64,000 nucleotides of DNA from Lyngbya sp. HA4199-MV5. GTDB taxonomy: Bacteria; Cyanobacteriota; Cyanobacteriia; Leptolyngbyales; Leptolyngbyaceae. Positions within the stretch are counted from its first letter, which is position 1. Each line of letters begins with the position of its first letter. The position numbers and the translations under genes were made by a program. Location of the stretch: contig JAHHHL010000014.1 in assembly GCA_019359375.1 (NCBI GenBank), positions 62,001 to 126,000 of the forward strand. Reading direction: 5' to 3'. Below are positions 1 through 8,144 of the stretch, in pieces. A model generated the notes under the pieces. It made no database searches, had not been told where the DNA came from, and saw nothing but the letters and a program-made list of their open reading frames with translations.

Positions 1-597
1 CTCTGGCGTTGCCTCAAACCGAATTTTTTCACCCGTGCGGAGAAAGAGCAAACTCAAATATTTCAAACTTTGCTGGTACGTTTGCTCTAATGCAAGGTAA
101 TATAGACCAATCTGCACATCTATTTCGGTGGCATCCGGTAGCTTCACCTCGCGGCTCGATTTGTAGTCAATGAGTTCTAACCCATCGGAGAGAAAATCGA
201 GGCGATCGTACCGTCCAGTAATCAAAAACTCCAAATTTTCGACCTGTAGAAACCCCTGGATTCGACCTTCCACCGCCAGCGGCTGTGTGAGGGCAACCTG
301 GCTGGCGATGAAGCGGTAGTAGTAGTTCTCTAAAATTTCAAACCCTTCTAAGACCTGATTGGCGCTCAACTCGGTCGAATGCTGTCGCCAACAGTGATGC
401 ACCCAGCGGAGATCTGGCAAGGGCTGCTCGTAATGCCAGTCTCGATGACATTGAGCTAGCGCCTGGTGGAGCGCAATCCCCAGCGAGGCAGACCCAAAAA
501 ACTCATTCGTCGTGAGCTTTCGTTCATAGCGAAGGTAGTAGGCATAGGGGCAGCGGTTATACGCCTGAAGCTTCGTCGCTGAAATTTGGTAAGCCAT
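1..597 (-). CDS. PD-(D/E)XK (RecB-family) nuclease, 3' part cut by window edge
   Basis: The frame is open from an ATG at 597-595 to base 1, giving 199 residues of an incomplete protein. The opening ISATKLQAYNRCPYAYYLRY is the typical start of RecB/AddB/Cas4-like nuclease domains, where the Cys and following aromatic residues precede the catalytic core. A conserved GIALHQAL histidine motif follows near residue 45, and the core appears as GRYDRLD then LELIDYKSS, supplying the Asp and Lys of the D...(D/E)xK metal site. Such stand-alone domains act on DNA ends, usually in repair. No helicase or cas gene is visible beside it. The C-terminal portion, and so the domain partners, lie outside the window. 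Family call is confident; biological role is not. Confidence 0.85.
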   Translation of the reverse strand, partial: MAYQISATKLQAYNRCPYAYYLRYERKLTTNEFFGSASLGIALHQALAQCHRDWHYEQPLPDLRWVHHCWRQHSTELSANQVLEGFEILENYYYRFIASQVALTQPLAVEGRIQGFLQVENLEFLITGRYDRLDFLSDGLELIDYKSSREVKLPDATEIDVQIGLYYLALEQTYQQSLKYLSLLFLRTGEKIRFEATPE

Positions 598-719
598 ACT
601 GTTCGGTTTGAATGAAAAGCGTTACGAAGAGATGTCATCCGTTATCTACGAGGGGCATTACTGGTTTGGGTTGTTAGAAAACTCCCCGACCCTACACCCC
701 AATCCCTGCACCCTATTCC

Positions 720-956
720 CTAGTTGTTCTGCCCGATCGGGCGCTTGAACAACGCATCCAGGTAAATCCGTGACGCTTGACGCTGGTTCTGTTTTTCGGG
801 AAAGGAATCAGCACTGCGGTTTTGCAGCAAGAACAAGGATAGGGCAGCGGCAAAGACCCGATCTTGATCCCAGTCGGGGCGAATTTCGAGATAGTGCCTT
901 AGCGAATCATGTAGAACTTCGGGAACTTCAACTAACAGGCTAACGGTGCTATTCAT
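720..956 (-). CDS. DUF2811 family small cyanobacterial protein
   Basis: A 78-residue protein if the ATG at 956 is used (MNSTVSLLVEVPEVLHDSL); an upstream ATG at 980 would add eight polar residues. The pattern VPExLHxSLxxYLE followed by RPDWDQDRVFAAALSLFLLQN and a C-terminal ARxYLDxLF-like segment matches what I know of DUF2811, a cyanobacterial family of unknown function with a predicted helical fold resembling ribbon-helix-helix-like small regulators. It has no catalytic motif, signal peptide or membrane segment. It ends 120 bases upstream of the nuclease gene on the same strand; no cotranscription can be proven. Start choice is by family resemblance only. Confidence 0.75.
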   Translation of the reverse strand: MNSTVSLLVEVPEVLHDSLRHYLEIRPDWDQDRVFAAALSLFLLQNRSADSFPEKQNQRQASRIYLDALFKRPIGQNN

Positions 957-980
957 AGAATTTTGGGTTCTCCCTTGCAT

Positions 981-1721
981 GGGCAGGGTGAATGGGTTTA
1001 CACCTGATCGGTCAGCATTTTTCAGTCGCTAAACTTTAAGCAGCTAAACGCAGCGCAAAGCTAGACCTTGCTGGTGCCAAACCCTCTCTCCAGTAGAGAC
1101 AGGATGGGCGTTTGCCAGCGATCGGTCAGCGCGCTTTCAAGCAGGTCGTCACATTGTGCAGTCGTCTTCCCCGTCTTGTCAATGCTGCGAAATATTACAG
1201 CTAGCTTTAGACGATCAAAAGATTCACGAGAGAATCGTAGTTTGAGTCGCTTTTTTGTTACATAACTTTATGAAGTTCGTTTGCTTCTAGCGTGTTGAAC
1301 CCGATCGTCCCCAGTTGGTCGATCGCGGCGGCAAAGCCCGATTCTTGCGTGAAGCTTGTGGAAAACAATCACAATCTTGTGGAAAACGTGTGGAGAAGGT
1401 GTGGAGAAGACGCAAAAAATTTGTGGAAACAGTGTGGATTTTGTGGGGAAAAGCGATCGCAATGATAAGAATTGCAAAAGTGTTAACCGTCATGATTTTT
1501 CAAGCTTAGCGGTCAACATTTTCTGTGATCCCCAATTTTTTGGATCATGGTGAGGAGGGAGGGGTGAGGAGAGAGGGGTCGGGAGTGGGGAGTCAAGGGA
1601 GTTGTTAGTTGTTAGAAGGAGAGAGGGGTCGGGAGTCAGGAGTCAGCCTTCATCCTTCTGCCTCCCTTCCCCTTTACCCCTTACCCTTTACCCTGCCCCC
1701 TGTCCCCTACCCCTCCACTTC
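981..1721. other. Long spacer with DnaA-box cluster and GA-rich repeat tract
   Basis: No credible gene is visible. The middle holds the TGTGG site cluster. From about 1550 to 1715 the sequence becomes a GA-rich/CT-rich tract of GGGAGTC and GAGGAGT-like heptamers with a GTTGTTAGTTGTTAG motif at 1601-1615, belonging to the dispersed repeat family seen at several other spacers in this window. Confidence 0.6.
1357..1450 (+). other. Cluster of seven DnaA-box-like TGTGG sites; candidate replication origin
   Basis: Within 94 bases there are seven same-orientation sites: TGTGGAAAA at 1357-1365 and 1378-1386, TGTGGAGAA at 1389-1397 and 1400-1408, TGTGGAAAC at 1422-1430, TGTGGATTT at 1433-1441 and TGTGGGGAA at 1442-1450. 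TGTGGAAAA is the complement of TTTTCCACA, the DnaA box reported for cyanobacterial origins. AT-rich DNA follows (1465-1545). The cluster lies in a non-coding spacer of about 740 bases. dnaA or dnaN are not adjacent, so origin function is an inference from site density and orientation. Confidence 0.5.
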
Positions 1722-3491
1722 TCACCGCTTCGGATGCGTTTTAAAGTACGTCTTGTAGATTTCCTTCGCGATCGGCACGGCTGAGACAGCGCCAAAGCCG
1801 CCGTTTTCGACTACGACAGCTACAGCAATGCGCGGGTTGCTTGCGGGACCAAAGCCAACATACAAAGCATTGTCAGGCTGTCCTGGGACTTCTGCTGTAC
1901 CTGTCTTGCCACCTGTGAGGGGGATGGAACCGTCGTTCAACTGGCTGGCAGTCCCCTGTTGCACCACAGCGATGAGTCCTGCTTTGATAATGGCGATCGT
2001 GCCGGGGTCTAAGCCCGTTGTCACAGGTAGCATTTGGGGCGTATTGGTTTCTGACATTAGGAGGTGAGGCTTGACGCGCTTCCCGCCATTGACGATCGAC
2101 GACACCATCACCGCCATTTCTAGAGGCGTAACCTGCACCAACCCTTGCCCGATCGACATACTGACGGTATCGCCCCCATACCAGGGTTCCTTATAAAGCT
2201 GCTCCTTTTCCGCCGGAGTCGGTACTGTCCCACGACTCCCACCTTCAAGCCCCATGTTATCGGTCGTGCCGATCCCCAACCGTTTCGCCCACTTGGCGAT
2301 CGCCTCTGGTCCTGCTGCCAAACCGACCTGATAAAAGAACGTGTTGCTACTGTACGCAAACGCATCCCGAAAGCCAATCACCCCATAGCCACTGCCATGC
2401 TCGTGAAACAGGTGTCCGCCTAAGTTGAGTGCCGCAAAGGTTGCTAGGGTTGAATCGGGCGAAAACTTGCCAGACTGGATGCCCGCCGCTGCCGTGACGA
2501 TCTTAAAGGTGCTTCCCGGTGGATACCCTTGTAGGGCGCGATTTAAGAACGGCTGGTTGCGGCTTTGGAGTTGTTTCCAGTCGGTTGGTGAAATGCGACG
2601 AGTAAACAAGTTGGGATCAAAGGTTGGTCCGCTGGCGAGGGCTAGCACTTCGCCTGTCTTCACATCCAGCACGACAACGGCTCCACGGCGCTTCGCCAGC
2701 GCTTTCTCAGCCGTCTTTTGCAACGCTAAATCAAGCGTCAACTGCATAGAGGTGCCTGACCTGGCTGGCTTCATCCCTAGCGATTTGACCACCTGACCAG
2801 CCGCATCAACTTCCAGCAATTGCCCACCCCATTTCCCTTGCAAGGTGGTATTCGCAATGCGCTCAATGCCCATTTGCCCCACGATCATGCCCATTGGGTA
2901 GTCAGGGTTTTTCTTTAGATCGTCCGCTGTTGCCTCACGGATGTAACCGAGAACGTGCGCTGCCAGGTCGGCATTGGGATAGTAACGGTTGGACTCGCCG
3001 CGAATTTCTAACCCTGGAAATTGATTGTGTTTTTCTGCCAGAGCCACAAAAGCAGGAAGCGTTAAATCGCGGCTAATGCGTACAGGCATGGGGGCACGAT
3101 ACCCAACCTGCTCTAGCTTGGCGAGGATTTCTTCACGCGGCACATTGAGAATACGCCCCAGCGCGGTTGCTGTTTGTGCCCACTGATCTCTGGATTCTTC
3201 TCTGGGGGAAAGGTAGACCGATCGCGCCAGACGATTGGCTGCCAGTAGTTTGCCATGGCGATCGAGAACGTTGCCTCGATCGGACGGAGACGGCACCAGT
3301 GAAATGCGGTTTTTGTCTACAAGGTGTCGATTATATTGCCCTTGAACAAGTTGAAGCTGGATCAGCCGCAACAGGCAACCGCTGATCAACCCGGTGAAGA
3401 TCAGCAGAAAAACAACCGATCGCTGGGATCGCTGGGTCAGCGCTACATGAAGGCGACGGCTTTTTGAATTCAGCGAAAGTCCACTAGCCAT
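1722..3491 (-). CDS. mrdA: Penicillin-binding protein 2 (transpeptidase, MrdA/FtsI class B)
   Basis: A class B penicillin-binding protein of 589 residues that crosslinks peptidoglycan in the periplasm. Residues about 25-50 form the single membrane anchor. The N-terminal dimerisation domain shows DRGNVLDRHGKLLAANR, characteristic of class B enzymes. All three active-site motifs are present: Ser327 in PGSTFK, Ser381-Ser-Asn383 and Lys529-Thr-Gly531 in GGKTGTAE. Domain layout and length suit PBP2 of cell elongation (mrdA/pbpA) better than FtsI, which is usually encoded in a division cluster; rodA is not adjacent. The ATG at 3491 is chosen over a GTG one codon upstream; neither has a clear ribosome site. 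The stop lies at the edge of the GA-rich repeat tract. Assignment to PBP2 rather than PBP3 is likely but not certain. Confidence 0.88.
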   Translation of the reverse strand: MASGLSLNSKSRRLHVALTQRSQRSVVFLLIFTGLISGCLLRLIQLQLVQGQYNRHLVDKNRISLVPSPSDRGNVLDRHGKLLAANRLARSVYLSPREESRDQWAQTATALGRILNVPREEILAKLEQVGYRAPMPVRISRDLTLPAFVALAEKHNQFPGLEIRGESNRYYPNADLAAHVLGYIREATADDLKKNPDYPMGMIVGQMGIERIANTTLQGKWGGQLLEVDAAGQVVKSLGMKPARSGTSMQLTLDLALQKTAEKALAKRRGAVVVLDVKTGEVLALASGPTFDPNLFTRRISPTDWKQLQSRNQPFLNRALQGYPPGSTFKIVTAAAGIQSGKFSPDSTLATFAALNLGGHLFHEHGSGYGVIGFRDAFAYSSNTFFYQVGLAAGPEAIAKWAKRLGIGTTDNMGLEGGSRGTVPTPAEKEQLYKEPWYGGDTVSMSIGQGLVQVTPLEMAVMVSSIVNGGKRVKPHLLMSETNTPQMLPVTTGLDPGTIAIIKAGLIAVVQQGTASQLNDGSIPLTGGKTGTAEVPGQPDNALYVGFGPASNPRIAVAVVVENGGFGAVSAVPIAKEIYKTYFKTHPKR

Positions 3492-3494
3492 CAC

Positions 3495-4034
3495 TAAAAA
3501 CGCTCAACGATAGAAGCATACTGATTATGCCCTTAAGGCTATTAAAGAAACAGAAGACTCAATCAATCTGTCATCAGTGGTACCAAGCAATTGTTTGCTC
3601 GCATACCCTTGCTTGATTCGCTTACTGACTCCACATACCCGCCACCTTTGTATAAAATTTTTATGAGTTTTTGCGATCGCGTTCGCATCTGGTTGCTTTG
3701 GTGAAGAACCGATGCGTTGAGGAGCTGTAAGCGCAATGTCACTTACCCTTTGCTGCGTTGGAACGCTTGTACGGGCACGAATCATCACTGCCCAACAACC
3801 TGAACAAACGAGGGTGGCGGCAAAAAGCCGTTTCCATAAAACCCTCTATAAAACCGTTGTCTAATGCCAGCGAACGTTCCCGTTGGTTGAAGGGATCAAT
3901 ACGGTCTCCGTCAGGCTAAACCGCTGGAAGTCGAGTGACTGAGTAACCTGAGCTACTGTTTGGCATTGTGCTCGCCGTTACAATACGGCAGCGGAAAGGA
4001 ATGTGGTGGAAGTTTGGGAGGCGATCGCAGCACT
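3495..4034. other. Spacer upstream of permease, no supported gene
   Basis: Between divergent mrdA and the permease. A short reading frame on the minus strand (3525-3788) has no recognisable motif. A small GGCGGC/GCCG stem occurs near 3812-3830. I see no riboswitch consensus I can name, although the position upstream of a purine-type permease would be a reasonable place to look for one. Confidence 0.4.
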
Positions 4035-5492
4035 ATGACACAGCGCGAAGAGAGTGGCGTATTTCAAGAAGCTGAATTACCGGAAGCTCAAGGGTTTCCA
4101 GACTTAGCAGCGGGTTCAGAACTGATTTATAGACTGTACGACAGACCGCCACTGGTTGAATCGATTTTTGTTGCTGTGCAGCACGTTTTAGCTGCTTTTG
4201 TCGGTATCGTGACACCACCGCTTATTATCAGCACCAGCCTGGGACTTGATCCCGCTAACACCAGTTTCATTATCAGCATGTCGCTGTTTGCGTCTGGCAT
4301 TTGCACCTTTATTCAGTGCAAAACTTTTGGTCCAGTGGGATCAGGTTTGCTGAGCTTGCAGGGCACTAGCTTTGCCTTTCTGGGTGCTATCTTGGGCGTG
4401 GCAGGCACCGCCATTCAAGCCGGAAGAACGCCAGAACAAGCACTATCACTAATTTTTGGTGTTTGCTTTTTTGGTGCCTTTGCGAATGTACTCTTGAGTC
4501 GGTTTTTGCATCTGCTCAGTAAAATCGTCACACCGATCGTGTCGGGAACCCTGGTGATGCTGATTGGGCTGAGTTTGCTCAAAACTGGCATCACCAGTAT
4601 GGCAGGTGGGACGGCAGCATTGAAGAACAATACCTTCGCCAATCCTCAGAACATAGCGCTGGGCTTTGGGGTGTTTTTGATCGTAATCATTCTGACGCTT
4701 GCTAAAAATCAATACATTCGGATGGGCGCGATCGCCATTGGCTTGTTTGTTGGCTATGTCGCTTCCACCTTTATGGGCATGGTCGATTTTAGTATTTTCA
4801 GCAAATTGCCCTTTGTTAGTCTGCCTGTTCCGTTTCGCTATGGCATGAGCTTTGATTTCAGCGCCCTGATTCCCTTTCTCATTCTTTATCCACTGACGGC
4901 TATTGAATCGGTCGGTGATATGACCGCTACATCCGTCGTTTCCAGAGAACCCATTGCTGGTCCGGTTTACATCCGCCGTATTAAAGCTGGAGTGCTGGCA
5001 GACGGGCTAAACTCTTCTTTAGCGGCACTGCTGAATACGTTTCCCATCACGACATTTAGCCAAAACACAGGGGTCATTCAAATGACAGGTGTGGGTAGCC
5101 GCTATGTAGGCTTCTTTGTCGCAGGCATTTTGGCACTGTTGGGACTGTTACCCATCGTCAGTGGTCTCTTCCAGTCCATTCCCCAACCCGTGTTGGGCGG
5201 CGCAACGACGGTCATGTTTGGGTCGATCGCGGTTGCTGGAGTCAAAATTATTGCTTCTGAAAATTTGGATCGCCGCTCCACGATTATCATCGCCTGTTCC
5301 TTAGCGTTGGGCTTAGGCGTGGTGTTTGTACCAGAGTTATTCAACAATCAGCCTGCGATTATCAAAAATATGTTTGCCTCTGCGACTTCAACGGGTGGTT
5401 TAACAGCTATCTTGCTCAGTTGGCTCTTACCCCAGGTGCCAAATCCTGCTGATACCGCATTGCCAATCGATGCTGAGATTGCAGATGTTTAG
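4035..5492 (+). CDS. NCS2-family nucleobase permease (xanthine/uracil type)
   Basis: A 485-residue inner-membrane proton symporter for nucleobases. The amino end has the conserved PPLVESIFVAVQHVLAAFVG, with the functionally important QH in the first membrane helix, and the protein is hydrophobic along its length with about 14 helices expected for the family. The NCS2 signature QNTGVIQMTGVGSRYVG begins at Gln343 and is of the XanQ/XanP/UapA type rather than the UraA type, so xanthine or uric acid is the likelier substrate. The ATG at 4035 follows GGGAGGCGATCG; a longer frame from 3960 adds only low-complexity residues unlike the family. No purine catabolism genes lie nearby. Confidence 0.88.
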   Translation: MTQREESGVFQEAELPEAQGFPDLAAGSELIYRLYDRPPLVESIFVAVQHVLAAFVGIVTPPLIISTSLGLDPANTSFIISMSLFASGICTFIQCKTFGPVGSGLLSLQGTSFAFLGAILGVAGTAIQAGRTPEQALSLIFGVCFFGAFANVLLSRFLHLLSKIVTPIVSGTLVMLIGLSLLKTGITSMAGGTAALKNNTFANPQNIALGFGVFLIVIILTLAKNQYIRMGAIAIGLFVGYVASTFMGMVDFSIFSKLPFVSLPVPFRYGMSFDFSALIPFLILYPLTAIESVGDMTATSVVSREPIAGPVYIRRIKAGVLADGLNSSLAALLNTFPITTFSQNTGVIQMTGVGSRYVGFFVAGILALLGLLPIVSGLFQSIPQPVLGGATTVMFGSIAVAGVKIIASENLDRRSTIIIACSLALGLGVVFVPELFNNQPAIIKNMFASATSTGGLTAILLSWLLPQVPNPADTALPIDAEIADV

Positions 5493-5566
5493 AAAGATTA
5501 TGTGTAAGTCTGCGGGCATTTTCCTGTAAAGGCAGGCTCGAATGAGCGCACTAAGTTTTGTTTAAG

Positions 5567-5595
5567 TACAGGGGCAACCCTTCCGTAGCCCTGTA
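5567..5595. terminator. Inverted repeat downstream of the permease
   Basis: TACAGGG (5567-5573) pairs perfectly with CCCTGTA (5589-5595) across a 15-base loop, 75 bases after the permease stop. There is no clear T-run after it, so it may be a weak terminator or a mRNA 3' stabiliser. Confidence 0.35.
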
Positions 5596-5662
5596 TATTA
5601 CTCTTGCTCACTCGTCAAACGTTCAGTTTGATTGAGTTCTTTCGCTATCGAGGTCGGTCTCT

Positions 5663-7936
5663 ATGGGCATAACGTTTGTTTTAGACGTTGCGATCGGGTT
5701 GATTTTCATCTATTTGATTCTGAGCTTGCTGGCATCGGAGCTACAAGAGTTACTGACAACGCTTTTTCAGTGGCGAGCAAAACATTTAAGAGACTCGATC
5801 GAAGTCTTTTTGGCAGGGGGTAGCAGCACCCCAGAAGCAGATAAAGTGAGGGATTTAGTCAGCAATCTTTACGACGATCCGCTGCTTAAAAATGTGAATC
5901 AAGAGTCAAAAAGCTTGATCGCAAAGGGTGCTAGAGAAGTTACTCGTTGGCTCATTCCAGGTAACCGAAAAGGAGCCTTTGGTTCTAATCAGTCAACCGG
6001 ACCTTCTTACATTGCATCAGAAACATTTTCAACGTCGTTACTTGAACGGTTGGGAATGGCGACTTTAGCTAAAAAGCTGATTGAAGTCAGGTTAGAAAAG
6101 TTTGCGACTAGAATTGTCGGCAGCTATAAGCTACAAACAGATGCTATACCCGTGAGCGATTGGGAAAAAGGCAGAATTAGAATGATTGCCGAGAAAGCCA
6201 ATAAAGATCTGAGCAGTGATTCTAACTTCGTGACGCTGGTAGAAGAATATGAGGAAATTCTCAATGATTTTAAGGCTGAAGAAACAACGTTAGCCACCAG
6301 CGTTGAGCGGATGGGAGAAAGCCTTGATGCTTACATTACAAACTATCCGCTACCAAATGTGTCAACGCCTGCATCAACGGCACCTCAAATGGTATCAACT
6401 CCACCCCAAACGGAGGGTTCTATAGGATTGCAATCTGAGGGTTTTGCAATCGAAAGCTCTGCAACTGAAGGTTATACAACTGAAGGCTTGTCGGTTGAAG
6501 CGCCTCAAACTGAAGGCTACCAAACCGAAGTACCAATTGCAGGAGCACCGATTGCTGCCAATGGTGAAGACTCCCTCTACTTCTCGAGGCGGTTGAGAGC
6601 TTTGAAACTGAGTCTTTTTGGTGAAGATAATGAGAGAGCTATTGTCTCTGGAGGCTTACGTCCAAGTCTGGCTGAAATTGCTCAATTAGTTGATGAAAGC
6701 ACGACAACGTATCAGGAGGTAGCACAGTCATATGAATCGCTGCTTGCCAAAGCGCAACCACTAGAAGCGTTGATTAATCCGGAGCTTGAGCAACAGCTTC
6801 TAGAAGCATATCCAGAAGCGATCGAGAAAGAAATTGTGCAGACGTATCCAGAGACGGTCGAGGAGCAGATTTTGGCGATCGTGCCAGAAACATTTAAATC
6901 TGTTGAGAAGCAGTTAACCGATCGCAGGCGCAAAATTTATCGCGCTAAATTGAACTCACAAGTCAATTTACTGAAGCAACAACGGCGCACCATTCATATG
7001 GCTTTAGGGCAACTGGGTATCGAGCAACGGCAGCAAATTTTAAGCGCTGTACTCGATCAATTTGGAGGGGATGAACGGACGCTTATCATCAATCGAAGTT
7101 TGGAAGAACTGAGCAATGAACAGCGTTACGCTGTGATCAATCTTGTCTTTGTTAAGTTGGGACTCACAAACGCCGATCGCTCTGTTTATGACAATTACCA
7201 AACCTACAAAGTGATTCGGCAAGCGTTAGAAAAATTGCCCAGTTCCATCAAAGAAAGTTTTGCCATCCTTGCCAGACGAGCACAGTCTAAAATACAGCAG
7301 ACTAGCCATGATGTGAATCAGTTTCGTGTAGAGGTTGGAGCCTGGTTCGATCGCTCAATGGAACGTGCGTCCGGTGTTTACAAACGCAATGCTAAAGGGG
7401 TCGCCATTTTAATTGGATTGCTCCTGGCAAGTGCGACAAACTCAGACGCGTTTTACATCGTCAATCGCCTTTCCAATGACGATAATCTACGCAAAGTTAT
7501 TACTGATAAAGCAGCAGAAGTAACCCCAGCACGCGATCCATCAGCGCTTAATAGTTTAGACCTTGATGCCGTCAAGCGACAAACAGACGCAGCACTGAAA
7601 GATCTGTCACTTCCTGTGGGATGGAAACCCGAAAACTTTATCCGACAGTTTGAGTGTCAGCCAGAAGCAAAAACCGCATCCAATGTCGAACCCGTCAGTG
7701 ACCCTTCGTGTAGAGCTTTATCTGGTGAACCAGACGCTTTGAACCCGTCTACCGTTACTCAATTAATTCTGGCGAAACCGATCGATTTTATCAAGATGTT
7801 AGTTGGCTGGATTGTCAGCGGTCTCGCCATTGCAATGGGTGCGCCGTTTTGGTTTGATTTGCTTGGCAAAATCATGAATGTCCGCAATTCGGGTAGCAAG
7901 CCGCCCTCAGCCGAAACGAAAGAAACGGCGAAGTAG
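5663..7936 (+). CDS. Large uncharacterised membrane protein with TEG repeats
   Basis: A 757-residue protein I recognise only as a widespread uncharacterised type. Residues 5-30 form a membrane helix followed by LASELQELLTTLFQWRAKHL, and residues about 705-730 (MLVGWIVSGLAIAMGAPFWF) form a second helix ending in a GAPFWFDLLGKIMNVRN tail; a weaker hydrophobic stretch lies near 578-595. The intervening region is mostly helical and charged. Residues about 245-295 are a low-complexity insert with repeats of TEG/SEG (for example SATEGYTTEGLSVEAPQTEG). Residues about 370-410 hold a degenerate repeat around YPExxExxI. The two conserved ends suggest a hairpin membrane topology with a large cytoplasmic body. 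The start follows TCGAGGTCGG. It stands alone after the permease; no function is claimed. Confidence 0.8.
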   Translation: MGITFVLDVAIGLIFIYLILSLLASELQELLTTLFQWRAKHLRDSIEVFLAGGSSTPEADKVRDLVSNLYDDPLLKNVNQESKSLIAKGAREVTRWLIPGNRKGAFGSNQSTGPSYIASETFSTSLLERLGMATLAKKLIEVRLEKFATRIVGSYKLQTDAIPVSDWEKGRIRMIAEKANKDLSSDSNFVTLVEEYEEILNDFKAEETTLATSVERMGESLDAYITNYPLPNVSTPASTAPQMVSTPPQTEGSIGLQSEGFAIESSATEGYTTEGLSVEAPQTEGYQTEVPIAGAPIAANGEDSLYFSRRLRALKLSLFGEDNERAIVSGGLRPSLAEIAQLVDESTTTYQEVAQSYESLLAKAQPLEALINPELEQQLLEAYPEAIEKEIVQTYPETVEEQILAIVPETFKSVEKQLTDRRRKIYRAKLNSQVNLLKQQRRTIHMALGQLGIEQRQQILSAVLDQFGGDERTLIINRSLEELSNEQRYAVINLVFVKLGLTNADRSVYDNYQTYKVIRQALEKLPSSIKESFAILARRAQSKIQQTSHDVNQFRVEVGAWFDRSMERASGVYKRNAKGVAILIGLLLASATNSDAFYIVNRLSNDDNLRKVITDKAAEVTPARDPSALNSLDLDAVKRQTDAALKDLSLPVGWKPENFIRQFECQPEAKTASNVEPVSDPSCRALSGEPDALNPSTVTQLILAKPIDFIKMLVGWIVSGLAIAMGAPFWFDLLGKIMNVRNSGSKPPSAETKETAK

Positions 7937-7959
7937 GGAGGAGAGAGAGGAGTGAGGAG

Positions 7960-8102
7960 TGAGGGGTGAGGAGTGAGGAGTGAAAGTTAAGAGGTTTGAG
8001 TTGAACCAGTTGTTGGTTGTTAGAAAGAGGGGGGAGTAGGGAGTAGAGCTAAAGGATGAAGCTTTGAGAACTGGTTGCCCGCTAACTTTTGACTCCTTCT
8101 AA
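7960..8102 (+). repeat. Repeat copy A of an inverted pair flanking the acyltransferase
   Basis: GAGGAGT-type heptamers are followed by a GTTGTTGGTTGTTAG motif and a unique core at 8049-8084. The complement of 9780-9815 matches that core at 35 of 36 bases, and the flanking GAGTTGAACCAGTTGTTGG (from 7999) is also present, inverted, in copy B. Several CTAACAACTAACAAC units follow up to about 8127. Confidence 0.8.
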
Positions 8103-8144
8103 CAACTAACAACTAACAACTAACAACTTTTTATCCTTCTGCCT

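Noticed and set aside
1-597. Partial nuclease considered as Cas4
   Set aside because: Similar opening motif, but no cas gene or repeat array is nearby and the four Cys of a Cas4 iron-sulfur site cannot be assessed.
1268-1553. Overlapping short frames across the TGTGG site cluster
   Set aside because: Multiple frames on both strands, produced by the repeated sites; no motif.
3525-3788. 87-codon minus-strand frame upstream of the permease
   Set aside because: No domain, ribosome site or family resemblance; likely chance in a spacer.
3840-4030. Purine-type riboswitch before the permease
   Set aside because: Checked for conserved loops of known purine and guanidine riboswitches; none recognised by eye.
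7935-8140. Heptamer arrays considered as CRISPR
   Set aside because: Units are 7 bases with no unique spacers between them; no cas genes. They are short tandem repeats.
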